DNA of 64,000 nt from Streptomyces sp. NBC_01428 (GTDB lineage: Bacteria > Actinomycetota > Actinomycetes > Streptomycetales > Streptomycetaceae). Position numbers and translations under genes: made by a program. The stretch lies in assembly GCF_036231965.1 (NCBI RefSeq), contig NZ_CP109499.1, forward strand, positions 4,898,001 to 4,962,000, in the 5' to 3' direction. The notes beneath the pieces are model-generated. The model was given only the letters and a program-made list of their open reading frames with translations. It ran no database searches and was not told the origin of the DNA. Positions 7,519 through 15,250 of the stretch are shown one piece after another (the stretch's first letter is position 1; the number at the start of each line of letters is the position of its first letter).

Positions 7519-8679
7519 ATGCCCCGTCCCCACGTCCTGTTGTCCGCCGCCGTCTCCCTCGACGGCTTCCTGGACGACACCGGGCCCGAGCGGCTGCTGC
7601 TCTCGGGCGCGGCCGACTTCGACCGGGTCGACGAGGTGCGGGCGTCCTGCGACGCGATCCTGGTCGGCGCCGGCACCCTGCGCGCCGACAACCCCCGGCT
7701 CCTGGTCAACTCCGCCGAACGCCGCGCGGCCCGCGTCGCCGACGGGCGCCCGGCCTATCCACTGAAAGTCACCGTCAGCGGCTCGGGCGACCTCGACCCG
7801 GAGGCGCAGTTCTGGCACACGGGCGGCGAGAAGGCCGTCTACACGACCGACGAGGGCGCGCGCCGGGCCGCCGGCCTGCTGCACGGCCTGCCCGGCGTCG
7901 ACATCGTCGCGACCGGACCCGAGCTGGACTGGCGCGTGCTGCTGGAGCACCTGCACGACGTCCGGGGCGTACGCCGGCTGATGGTCGAGGGCGGCGGACG
8001 GGTCCACACCCAGCTCGTACGGGAAGGGCTCGCCGACGAGCTGCAACTCGCCGTCGCCCCCCTCTTCGTCGGGCAGCCGGACGCGCCGCGGCTGTTCGGG
8101 CCCGGCGCCTATCCCCCCGGCCGGCTGCGACTCGTCGAGACCCGGCCCGTCGGGGACGTCGTCCTCATCCGTTACGTCCCCACCGCCCCCGGCACCGGCC
8201 GGAGCGCCTCCGCCGCCGACCGGCAGTGGCTGGCCCTGGCCTGCGAGCTGGCGGCGTCCTGCCCGCCCTCGGAGACCGCGTTCAGCGTCGGCGCCGTGGT
8301 GGTCGCCGCGGACGGGACCGAGCTGGCCCGCGGCCACTCCCGCGAGGGCGGCGACCCCGTGGTGCACGCCGAGGAGGCCGCCCTCGCCAAGATCGACCCG
8401 GCCGACCCGCGGCTGCCCGCCGCCACCGTCTACAGCAGCCTGGAGCCGTGCGCCCGCCGCGCCTCCCGCCCCGCTCCCTGCGCCCGGCTCATCCTCGACG
8501 CCGGCGTACGGCGGGTCGTCACCGCCTGGCGCGAGCCGGACACCTTCGTCACCGACGCCGACGGCAACGGACTCCTCGCCGCCGCGGGCGCCGACGTCGT
8601 CCTTCTGCCCGAGTACGAGCAGCGCGCCAAGGCACCCAACCGCCATCTCCTGGACGGGGCCGCGCACGGCAGGGACTGA
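7519..8679 (+). CDS. Riboflavin-type reductase-deaminase fusion with permuted domain order
   Basis: A 386-residue protein starting at ATG 7519, ten bases after GGAGGA. Residues 1-225 are a RibD C-terminal-type reductase (AAVSLDGFLDD, ILVGAGTLRADNPRL, LMVEGGGRVHTQL). Residues 240-386 are a cytidine-deaminase-fold domain with the zinc motif VVHAEEAAL (HAE) and SLEPCARRASRPAPCARLI (PC and C). Both activities are needed for steps two and three of riboflavin synthesis, but in standard RibD the deaminase comes first; here the order is reversed. With ribA and a shared MarR operator next to it, it probably makes a pyrimidine intermediate of flavin or deazaflavin type. It could also serve a specialised pathway, since Streptomyces usually carry another complete rib operon. 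Confidence 0.85.
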   Translation: MPRPHVLLSAAVSLDGFLDDTGPERLLLSGAADFDRVDEVRASCDAILVGAGTLRADNPRLLVNSAERRAARVADGRPAYPLKVTVSGSGDLDPEAQFWHTGGEKAVYTTDEGARRAAGLLHGLPGVDIVATGPELDWRVLLEHLHDVRGVRRLMVEGGGRVHTQLVREGLADELQLAVAPLFVGQPDAPRLFGPGAYPPGRLRLVETRPVGDVVLIRYVPTAPGTGRSASAADRQWLALACELAASCPPSETAFSVGAVVVAADGTELARGHSREGGDPVVHAEEAALAKIDPADPRLPAATVYSSLEPCARRASRPAPCARLILDAGVRRVVTAWREPDTFVTDADGNGLLAAAGADVVLLPEYEQRAKAPNRHLLDGAAHGRD

Positions 8680-8695
8680 GGGGGCCGAGGCCCCC
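8680..8695 (+). terminator. Short GC hairpin after the reductase-deaminase gene
   Basis: GGGGGCC (8680-8686) and GGCCCCC (8689-8695) form a 7-bp hairpin that begins at the stop codon. Confidence 0.5.
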
Positions 8696-8763
8696 GGAAC
8701 CGTGGTTCGGCCGCACGGAAGGGGCCCCGGTATACGTGTGTGCCGAGGGCCCCGCGGATGCCG

Positions 8764-8769
8764 TACACT
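8764..8769 (+). promoter_or_regulatory. Putative -10 element of the initiator tRNA gene
   Basis: TACACT lies 11 bases before the tRNA 5' end. The matching -35 region (around 8740-8746, GTGCCGA) is weak. Confidence 0.4.
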
Positions 8770-8780
8770 GGCTCTTACGA

Positions 8781-8854
8781 CGCGGGGTGGAGCAGCTCGG
8801 TAGCTCGCTGGGCTCATAACCCAGAGGTCGCAGGTTCAAATCCTGTCCCCGCTA
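8781..8854 (+). tRNA. Initiator tRNA-fMet (anticodon CAT)
   Basis: A full cloverleaf with the two hallmarks of an initiator: no Watson-Crick pair at position 1 (C1 faces T72) and three consecutive G-C pairs in the anticodon stem (GGG/CCC around CTCATAA). The T arm is CAGG-TTCAAAT-CCTG. CCA is not encoded. Confidence 0.95.
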
Positions 8855-8861
8855 CTGAAGG

Positions 8862-8901
8862 CCAAGGGCCGGAACTCGGATTCACGAGTTCCGGCCCTTG
8901 G
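8862..8901 (+). terminator. Terminator of the initiator tRNA
   Basis: A perfect 17-bp inverted repeat (CCAAGGGCCGGAACTCG and its complement) with loop GATTCA, starting eight bases after the tRNA. Confidence 0.85.
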
Positions 8902-9194
8902 TGTTGGTACAGCCCCTTGAGCGTCCTCCCTTCCCGTCACCGTGTTCGCTCCGGAGGGTCGCGGAATCCCTCGGTCGGGCCACACCGGTCGCCCCCCGTC
9001 CCCGCTCCGGGTCTGCTGGACGGGTGGGTCAGCCAGGAGGTGAGGAGCGGACCGGAGAACTCGACGACCGGGCCGACCGCCCGCCCCTCGGTGATCCGCG
9101 GGCGACGGGGGGTGCCGGTCCTTCGGGTGCGTCCGGACCCGCGGGCGATCCCGGAACCGGTCCGGCGCGATGGCGGACGGGTCGTATCTCCGCC
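8902..9194. other. Intergenic region before the SpoIIE phosphatase
   Basis: Nothing firm is visible here. The phosphatase frame is open through this stretch, but the translated sequence is Pro/Gly/Arg-rich and unlike the family, so I treat it as leader and promoter sequence. A longer phosphatase cannot be excluded. Confidence 0.4.
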
Positions 9195-10250
9195 GTGCGT
9201 GCCCTGGTCCGGGCCCTGCCGGTGCTGCTGGTCGTCGGCGGGACCTTCTACGACTACTTCACGCCGGGCGAGTTCACCGCCGCCCCCCTCTTCACCGCCG
9301 CCACCCTGGTCGCCGCGCCCCTCTATTCGCTGCGCGGCACCGTCCTCACCGGCGCCGCCGCCGTCGGCGCGCTGATCCTCGTGCACTTGCGCCTCGGCAT
9401 CGTCCTTCGGGTCGACGCGGTCACCGAGGTCGTCACCGTCGCCACGGCGGCCGTCCTGGGCGTCCTCATCAACATCCTCGTCCGGCGCAGCGACGAGCGG
9501 CTCGCCTCCGTCCGGGAGATCGCCGAGTTCGCGCAACGGGCCGTGCTGCCGGAACCGCAGGCACGGATCGACGGCCTCGACGTCGCCGCGCGCTACGAGG
9601 CGGCCCAGGCGGACGCGTTCATCGGCGGGGACCTGTACGCCGTGCAGGACACCCCGTACGGCGTGCGGCTGGTCGTCGGGGACGTGCGGGGCAAGGGGAT
9701 GACCGCGGTCGCGGCCGTCGCCGTGGTCATCGGCGCCTTCCGGGAGGCGGCGGAGCAGGAGACGACCCTGGAGGCGGTCGCGCAGCGGCTGGAGCGGGCG
9801 CTGAAACGCGAGGGCACCCGGCGCGACAACCTCGACGCCGTCGAGGGGTTCACCACCGCCGTCCTCGCGGAGATCCCGCACGAGGAGGAGACCGTCCGCA
9901 TCGTCAACCGGGGCCATCCGCCGCCCCTGATGCTGCACCCCGACGGCACACTCGTCCCGCTCACCGGCGGGCCCGCCGCGCTGCCCCTCGGGATGAGCGA
10001 CCTGGGCAGCACGCCCGACCGGGCGGTGCCGGCCCGCTTTCCGCGCGGCGCGATCCTGCTGCTGCACACCGACGGGCTGTCCGAGGCCCGGGATGTGAGC
10101 GGGGAGTTCTACGATCCGGCCGCGCGGCTGGCCGGGCGGGTCTTCCCGGGGCCCGACGCGCTGCTGAACACCCTCGCGGTCGAGGTCCGCAAGCACACGG
10201 GCGGCGCCCTCAGCGACGACATGGCGCTGCTCGCCGTCCGGCGCGGCTGA
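9195..10250 (+). CDS. Membrane-bound SpoIIE-type PP2C phosphatase
   Basis: A protein of 351 residues if started at GTG 9195 (MRALVRALPVLLVVGG); no convincing ribosome-binding site fixes the start. Residues 1-100 hold about three hydrophobic segments. The C-terminal 230 residues are a SpoIIE/RsbU-like PP2C phosphatase with the metal-binding aspartates in IGGDLYAV, VVGDVRGKGMTA, LLHTDGLSEARD and SDDMALL. Such enzymes dephosphorylate anti-anti-sigma factors in partner-switching pathways. No sigma, anti-sigma or antagonist gene is adjacent, so the partner is unknown. The membrane domain probably senses a signal. Confidence 0.82.
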   Translation: MRALVRALPVLLVVGGTFYDYFTPGEFTAAPLFTAATLVAAPLYSLRGTVLTGAAAVGALILVHLRLGIVLRVDAVTEVVTVATAAVLGVLINILVRRSDERLASVREIAEFAQRAVLPEPQARIDGLDVAARYEAAQADAFIGGDLYAVQDTPYGVRLVVGDVRGKGMTAVAAVAVVIGAFREAAEQETTLEAVAQRLERALKREGTRRDNLDAVEGFTTAVLAEIPHEEETVRIVNRGHPPPLMLHPDGTLVPLTGGPAALPLGMSDLGSTPDRAVPARFPRGAILLLHTDGLSEARDVSGEFYDPAARLAGRVFPGPDALLNTLAVEVRKHTGGALSDDMALLAVRRG

Positions 10251-10470
10251 CGCCCTCGATGGCCCTTCTCGACTGCTGTCACGAGGAGTGAGCGAACCGT
10301 GTCCCTCCGCATAACGACTGACACACCGTCACATGAATCCGTGGCGACGGAATGAGGCCAACTCGCCCGTTTTTCAGTGCGCATGACCCCAAAGTCCTGG
10401 CCAAAAAGCGTTAACGATCAGTCGGAACAGCTTGGAATCAGGTGGCCAGGTCTATTAACGTTCGATAACG
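10251..10470. other. Intergenic region upstream of the riboswitch
   Basis: No gene seen. It contains the promoter of the M23 peptidase transcript, which must begin upstream of the c-di-AMP riboswitch. AT-richer stretches around 10370-10470 (for example TTAACG twice) are the likely promoter zone, but I cannot assign -35 and -10 boxes. Confidence 0.4.
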
Positions 10471-10660
10471 CAGCGCGGTCGTCCCAGCCGTCACAAGAGA
10501 TGGCTCCGTGCGCACGCGCCGAATCCCGCAAGGGAACCGGGGAACCACCAACTTGGGGTGAATCGAGCGTCCTCCACCGTGGCAGCACGGTGGGTATACG
10601 CGCGTAGGAGACCTTCCTGCTCCGAACCCGTCAGCTAACCCGGTAGGCGAGAAGGAAGGA
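10471..10660 (+). ncRNA. c-di-AMP riboswitch (ydaO/yuaA type)
   Basis: The leader carries the conserved blocks of the ydaO class: CAGCCGTCACAAGAGATGGC (10485-10504), GAATCCCGCAAGGGAACCGG with GGAACCA (10521 on), TTGGGGTGAATCGAG (10553 on), GCGCGTAGGAGACCTTCC and CCGAACCCGTCAGCTAACC (10622 on), then GGTAGGCG. The closing stem pairs CCTTCC (around 10612) with GGAAGG (10653 on). The class is known to bind cyclic di-AMP, usually turning expression off, and in actinobacteria it controls cell-wall hydrolases. Here it ends a few bases before the ribosome-binding site of the M23 peptidase gene. Confidence 0.92.
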
Positions 10661-10675
10661 AAGGAGTGCGCCCAC

Positions 10676-11713
10676 GTGGCGTCCAACCGGCCTGCTCAGC
10701 CAACCTCGTTCGCACCGAATGACACCCAGTCCTTCGGTTTCGCCCACGGCAAGGACGAGGGACCCTGGGAGGAGTGGAATCCCACCGAGGATTCCGTCCG
10801 TCCCGTTCGTGGCCGGCACCGCGTGGGAAAGCAGCGCGGCGGAGGACTCGCCCGCAGCTCCACGGTCCTCGGCGTAGGCGTGATAGCCGCCGTCGGCGCC
10901 GGTGGCATGGCCACCGCGGCGCCCGGCAAGGCGCCGGTCTCGATCTCGCTGCCCGACCTGTCCTCGGTCACGCACTCGGCCAAGGCCCTGATCAGTGACG
11001 GCGCCGAGACACCCAAGGGCTCCTCGACTCCGCTCACCGGCGCGGGCCTGACCACCGCCGACACCGCTCAGGGCACCGCGGACGCCGGTGAGGCGCTGCG
11101 GACCCGCATCATGCAGCAGGCCGAAGCGCAGCAGAACCAGGTCGACAGCGCCGCCCAGGAGGCGGCCGAGACAGCCGCCGCGAAGCAGGCCGTCGCGCTC
11201 GCCACCAAGCAGCAGGACGCCGCCGAGGCCAAGGCGGACGCCGCGAAGAAGAAGGCGGAGGAGGAGGCCAAGGCGAAGGCCGAGGCCGAGCGCCTGGCCG
11301 AGCTCGCCAAGAGCTACTCGCTGCCGACCTCCTCGTACACCCTGACCTCGCGCTTCGGCGAGGCCGGCGCCCTGTGGTCCTCGGGCTACCACACGGGTCT
11401 CGACTTCGCCGCGCCCACCGGCACGCTGATCAAGGCCATCCACAGCGGCACCATCACCGAGGCGGGCTGGGCCGGTTCGTACGGCTACCGCACGATCCTC
11501 ACCCTCGACGACGGCACCGAACTCTGGTTCTGCCACCAGTCGTCGATCAGCGTCAGCGCCGGCCAGAAGGTCGCCACGGGCGACGTCATCGGCCGCGTCG
11601 GCGCGACGGGCAACGTCACCGGGCCGCACCTGCACCTGGAGGTCCACCCCGGCGGCGCGGCCACCGGCATCGACCCGATGGCGTGGCTCCAGGGCAAGGG
11701 CCTCAACCCCTGA
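10676..11713 (+). CDS. Secreted M23-family peptidoglycan endopeptidase
   Basis: A 345-residue cell-wall hydrolase starting at GTG 10676, nine bases after AAGGAG. A basic N-terminal region is followed by a hydrophobic export segment (STVLGVGVIAAVGAGGMATA, about residues 60-80), which may be a long signal peptide. A long Ala/Glu/Lys coiled coil follows (around 135-205). The C-terminal LytM/M23 domain has YHTGLDFAAPTG (first zinc His and Asp) and GPHLHLEVH (H-x-H). It should cut peptide cross-links in peptidoglycan. Its mRNA leader is a c-di-AMP riboswitch, so expression is tied to turgor or cell-wall signalling. Confidence 0.92.
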   Translation: MASNRPAQPTSFAPNDTQSFGFAHGKDEGPWEEWNPTEDSVRPVRGRHRVGKQRGGGLARSSTVLGVGVIAAVGAGGMATAAPGKAPVSISLPDLSSVTHSAKALISDGAETPKGSSTPLTGAGLTTADTAQGTADAGEALRTRIMQQAEAQQNQVDSAAQEAAETAAAKQAVALATKQQDAAEAKADAAKKKAEEEAKAKAEAERLAELAKSYSLPTSSYTLTSRFGEAGALWSSGYHTGLDFAAPTGTLIKAIHSGTITEAGWAGSYGYRTILTLDDGTELWFCHQSSISVSAGQKVATGDVIGRVGATGNVTGPHLHLEVHPGGAATGIDPMAWLQGKGLNP

Positions 11714-11761
11714 CGGGTGTTCCGGACCAGGGCCTCGGCCCCTGATCCGCACGGATTGCCG

Positions 11762-11797
11762 ACCGGCCGGTCGTGGGGACTCCCGCGACCGGCCGGT
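11762..11797 (+). terminator. Terminator after the M23 peptidase
   Basis: ACCGGCCGGTCG (11762-11773) pairs with CGACCGGCCGGT (11786-11797). A second, slightly imperfect hairpin (GGACCAGGGCC / GGCCCCTGATCC, around 11724-11748) lies just before it. Confidence 0.75.
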
Positions 11798-11886
11798 TTC
11801 GTCCGCCGTACCGGCCGTGCGGGATGCGGCAGACGTGCGGGATGGATGTGGAATACAGGCATCCGACCCGGGCGTTGAATCGACAC

Positions 11887-12831
11887 ATGACTTCTCTTCG
11901 CAAGCTCGGCTCCTCCGACCTCGAGGTCTTCCCGCTCTCCCTGGGCGGCAACGTCTTCGGGTGGACGGCGGACGAGACCCAGTCCTTCGCGGTCCTCGAC
12001 GCCTACGCGGCCGCCGGGGGCAACTTCCTCGACACGGCCGACTCGTACTCGTCGTGGGTCGACGGCAACGAGGGCGGCGAGTCCGAGACCATCATCGGCA
12101 AGTGGCTGAAGGCCCGCGGCAACCGCGCGGACATCGTCGTCGCGACCAAGGTCAGCCAGCACCCCGCCTTCCCGGGCCTCTCCGGCGCCAACATCAAGGC
12201 CGCCGCCGACGCGTCCCTGCGCCGCCTGGGCACCGACCACATCGACCTCTACTACACGCACTTCGACAAGACCGAGGTGCCGGTCGACGAGATCATCGGC
12301 GCCCTCGACGAGCTCGTGAAGGCCGGCAAGGTGCGGAACATCGCCGCCTCCAACATCTCCCCGGAGCGGCTCCAGGAGTCCCTGGAGTTCTCCGACCGCG
12401 AGGGCCTCGCCCGCTACGTCGCGCTCCAGCCGCAGTACAACCTGGTCTCGCGCGACACCTACGAGGGCGATCTGCGCGACGTCGCCTCCCGCGCCGGACT
12501 GGCCGCCGTCCCGTACTTCGCGCTCGCCGCGGGCTTCCTCACCGGCAAGTACCGTCCGGGCGCGACCGTCGACTCGCCCCGGGCCGCGGGTGCGTCCAAG
12601 CACCTGGAGACGGAACGCGGGAAGCGGGTCCTCACCGCGCTCGACGAGATCGCCGAGGCCCACAACGCCGCCGTCGCGACCGTCGCCCTCGCCTGGCTCG
12701 CCGCCCAGCCCACCGTCGCCGCGCCGATCGCCTCGGCTCGCACGGTGGAGCAGCTCCCCGCCCTGCTGGGTGTCGCGGACCTGTCGCTGACGGACGCGGA
12801 ACTGTCGCGCCTGACCGAGGCGTCGGCCTGA
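11887..12831 (+). CDS. Aldo/keto reductase
   Basis: A 314-residue NADPH-dependent oxidoreductase of the TIM-barrel aldo/keto reductase family, starting at ATG 11887 (MTSLRKLGSSDLEVFPLSLG). The catalytic tetrad is visible: Asp and Tyr in FLDTADSYSSW, Lys in VVATKVSQHP, and His in DLYYTHFD. RNIAASNISPERL and the C-terminal PIASARTVEQL region, which binds the cofactor phosphate in the family, are present. The substrate is unknown. It is a single gene that converges on the PrsW gene. Confidence 0.9.
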   Translation: MTSLRKLGSSDLEVFPLSLGGNVFGWTADETQSFAVLDAYAAAGGNFLDTADSYSSWVDGNEGGESETIIGKWLKARGNRADIVVATKVSQHPAFPGLSGANIKAAADASLRRLGTDHIDLYYTHFDKTEVPVDEIIGALDELVKAGKVRNIAASNISPERLQESLEFSDREGLARYVALQPQYNLVSRDTYEGDLRDVASRAGLAAVPYFALAAGFLTGKYRPGATVDSPRAAGASKHLETERGKRVLTALDEIAEAHNAAVATVALAWLAAQPTVAAPIASARTVEQLPALLGVADLSLTDAELSRLTEASA

Positions 12832-12851
12832 CACCCGCCGTGTGATCCCGG

Positions 12852-12892
12852 GCCCCCGCCCGAGCGAGGCGCCGCCCCGCGCGGACGGGGGC
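12852..12892. terminator. Shared terminator between the convergent reductase and PrsW genes
   Basis: GCCCCCG (12852-12858) pairs with CGGGGGC (12886-12892), with partial further pairing inside. It overlaps the PrsW stop codon. Confidence 0.45.
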
Positions 12893-14226
12893 TAGGAACG
12901 GTAGGGGTTGTAGTCGTACGTCGGATCCGGCACCGGCGGCGCGTACGGCTGGGCCGGTGGGACCGCGTACCCGTAGCCGTGCGCCGGCCAGGGGGGCGGT
13001 GCGGGGATCGGCGAGGTGGTGCGGGCCGCGTAGGCGAGGGACGGCCGGGCGATCTCCCGGCGGCGCCACAGCTCGTGCAGCAGCTCGCGTTCCCGTACGA
13101 CGAAGTCGGCGCCCGCGCGGCCCCGGCGCCCCCGGTGGCGCAGGAACGCCAGCGAGGTCGCGTACGCCTCGTACTCGGCGACCGAGCGGCCCGCCGACTT
13201 CCCCCAGTGATGTCGGGCGTACTCGCGGGCGAGCCGCCGGGCCCGCATCGAGCCGAGGACGTACGGCTCGGCCGTGCCCAGCCAGCCCGCCGTCGTGTAC
13301 GCGGGCAGTTCCGTGCGTACGGTGCGCAGCTCGCGCTGCCGGGTCCACACGACCAGCCAGGTCAGCAGCCCGAACGCGGGCACCATGAACGCCGCGTAGA
13401 CCGCGAAGAAGCCGTACTCGCCGAAGTCGGACGAGCTGTTCCACACCGAGTGCATCCCCATCGCGAGCAGCAGGCCGGCGAACGGGATCAGGGTGCGACG
13501 CACGTGCTGGCGCTCGGCGGACAGGGCCGCGACGCCGAAGCCGATGCCGGTCAGCACGGTGAACAGGGGATGCGCGAAGGGCGACATCACCACGCGGACG
13601 AAGAAGGTCGCGGCGGTGACGGAGGTCAGCCCGCTGCCCCCGCTGAGCCGGTCGGTGCCGAAGGCGGTGCCGAGATAGAGGATGTTCTCGGTGAACGCGA
13701 AGCCGGTGGCGGTGACTCCGGCTATGACCACCCCGTCGACGATCCCGGTGAAGTCACGTCTGCGGAAGAGGAAGACCAGCAGGACGGCCGCCGCCTTCGC
13801 CGACTCCTCCACGACGGGGGCGATGACGGTCGCGCCGAGGGTGTCGGCGCTGGAGGGATCGGCGGTCGCGGTCGCTATCCACCGCGTGGCGAAGCTGTTG
13901 GCGACGATCGCTATGAGCGCGGCCGCGCAGGCGCCCCAGGCGAACGAGAAGACCAGGTTGCGCCAGGGGCCGGGCTCGACCCGGTCCAGCCACCGGAAGG
14001 CCGCTATGAGCAGCGGCACCGGGAACACGGCGAGGCCGAGGCCGACCAGGAAGCCCTCGGTGCCCGTCTGTTCGCGGACGAGCGCGAGGATGACGAGACC
14101 GGACAGCACCAACAGGGTGATCAGTGCTCCGTACCGGACCCATCGGCGCTGCCACCAGTGCGGATGCCGCAACGCGTGCCCGGCGGGGACGCCGGGCTGC
14201 GGGGGGTACGGGGGACTGATGGCCAC
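12892..14226 (-). CDS. PrsW-family intramembrane metalloprotease
   Basis: A 444-residue multi-pass membrane protein starting at ATG 14226. After a Pro-rich N-terminus it has about eight to nine hydrophobic segments carrying the PrsW signatures: VVEESAKAAAV (the EExxK motif), GFAFTENILYLG, FAHPLFTVLTG and MGMHSVWN. PrsW in Bacillus cuts an anti-sigma factor; in actinobacteria the substrate is generally unknown. A roughly 130-residue cytoplasmic tail (RELRTVRTELPAYTT onward) ends in a Pro/Tyr-rich stretch (YGYAVPPAQPYAPP). It has no anti-sigma gene nearby. Confidence 0.9.
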   Translation of the reverse strand: MAISPPYPPQPGVPAGHALRHPHWWQRRWVRYGALITLLVLSGLVILALVREQTGTEGFLVGLGLAVFPVPLLIAAFRWLDRVEPGPWRNLVFSFAWGACAAALIAIVANSFATRWIATATADPSSADTLGATVIAPVVEESAKAAAVLLVFLFRRRDFTGIVDGVVIAGVTATGFAFTENILYLGTAFGTDRLSGGSGLTSVTAATFFVRVVMSPFAHPLFTVLTGIGFGVAALSAERQHVRRTLIPFAGLLLAMGMHSVWNSSSDFGEYGFFAVYAAFMVPAFGLLTWLVVWTRQRELRTVRTELPAYTTAGWLGTAEPYVLGSMRARRLAREYARHHWGKSAGRSVAEYEAYATSLAFLRHRGRRGRAGADFVVRERELLHELWRRREIARPSLAYAARTTSPIPAPPPWPAHGYGYAVPPAQPYAPPVPDPTYDYNPYRS

Positions 14227-14322
14227 GGCATTGACCCTAACGAGGGAGGGCGGGACTCGCGACGGTGGCCGGAGTCGCCCCGGCGTGCGGGATCCCGGGG
14301 ACGTCGGAGGGCCGTGCGCGGG

Positions 14323-15159
14323 TCAGGTGCCCGGGGCGTGCTGGTCTCGATGCTGTACGCGCCGGAAGAGGAGGTCGTTCACCACATGACCCTTGTCCAG
14401 TCCCTGGCCCTCGAAACGGGTGAGCGGCCGGAACTCGGGGCGCGGCGCGAAACCGTCGTCCGGCCGCGTGTTCTCGAAGTCGGGGTGGGCGCTCAGAACT
14501 TCGAGCATCTGTTCGGCGTACGGTTCCCAGTCCGTCGCGCAGTGCACGAGCGCACCCGGTTTGAGGCGCGTCGCGGCGAGGTCCAGGAACTCCGGCTGGA
14601 TCAGCCGTCGCTTGTGGTGCCGCTTCTTGGGCCAGGGGTCGGGGAAGTAGACCCGCAGGCCGTCCAGGGACGCGGGCGGGAGCATCTCCCGGAGCAGGAT
14701 GATCGCGTCGCCGTTCGCGACCCGGATGTTGGTCAGGCCGCTGCGCTCCGCGAGGCCCAGCAGGTTCCCCTGGCCGGGGGTGTGCACGTCGACGGCGAGG
14801 ATTCCGGTCTCCTGGTCCTCGGCCGCCATCTGCGCGGTGGCCTCACCCATGCCGAAGCCGATCTCCAGCACGACGGGCAGGTCGGCCCCGAACAGCTCCG
14901 CGAGGTCGAGCGTGCGCTGTCCGTCGATGTCCAGGCCCCACTGGGGCCACAGGCGCTGCAGAGCCTCGCCCTGTCCGGTCGTCACCCGGCTCCGGCGCGG
15001 CTGGAAGCTCCGGATCCGCCGCTCGAAGTGCGATCCGGCGGGGTCGGCCTGCGGCCCGTCGGGAAAGCGGGGCTCGCGCTGGGAGCGGTGGTGACGCGGC
15101 GAGCCGTCCTCGGCGGAGGCGGGCCGGGTCTCTTCGGAGGAGTCGAGGAAGTCAGACAC
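14323..15159 (-). CDS. trmB: tRNA (guanine-N7-)-methyltransferase
   Basis: A 278-residue enzyme that methylates G46 in tRNA variable loops using S-adenosylmethionine. The SAM-binding motif is VVLEIGFGMGEATAQ, followed by the TrmB signature VYFPDPWPKKRHHKRRL and, near the C-terminus, TRFEGQGLDKGHVVNDL. The start at GTG 15159 (MSDFLDSSEE) is preferred over GTG 15222, because a TAAAAT -10 box lies 10 bases upstream with no ribosome-binding site, suggesting a leaderless mRNA, and a hairpin ending the upstream gene lies at 15228-15250. The N-terminal 55 residues are variable and charged. Confidence 0.9.
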   Translation of the reverse strand: MSDFLDSSEETRPASAEDGSPRHHRSQREPRFPDGPQADPAGSHFERRIRSFQPRRSRVTTGQGEALQRLWPQWGLDIDGQRTLDLAELFGADLPVVLEIGFGMGEATAQMAAEDQETGILAVDVHTPGQGNLLGLAERSGLTNIRVANGDAIILLREMLPPASLDGLRVYFPDPWPKKRHHKRRLIQPEFLDLAATRLKPGALVHCATDWEPYAEQMLEVLSAHPDFENTRPDDGFAPRPEFRPLTRFEGQGLDKGHVVNDLLFRRVQHRDQHAPGT

Positions 15160-15169
15160 AGTGCGGTCG

Positions 15170-15175
15170 ATTTTA
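15170..15175 (-). promoter_or_regulatory. Putative -10 box of trmB (leaderless start)
   Basis: On the minus strand TAAAAT is followed by ten bases and then GTG. That spacing puts the transcription start at or next to the start codon. The -35 box is not clear (CGGACA at a 20-base spacing is the best candidate). Confidence 0.4.
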
Positions 15176-15227
15176 CGGGGGGTCGCGGCGGGGCGTGTCC
15201 GGACCGGGTCGGGTCGGTCCACCGGGG

Positions 15228-15250
15228 GTGCGGCCCGGCGCGGGCCGCAC
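15228..15250 (-). terminator. Hairpin immediately after the hydroxyglutarate oxidase-like gene
   Basis: GTGCGGCCCG (15228-15237) and CGGGCCGCAC (15241-15250) are perfectly complementary with a three-base loop, and abut the stop codon at 15251. Confidence 0.7.

Noticed and set aside
5989..8901. Integrated element at tRNA-Lys or the initiator tRNA
   Set aside because: No integrase gene and no repeated tRNA 3' end were found near either tRNA.
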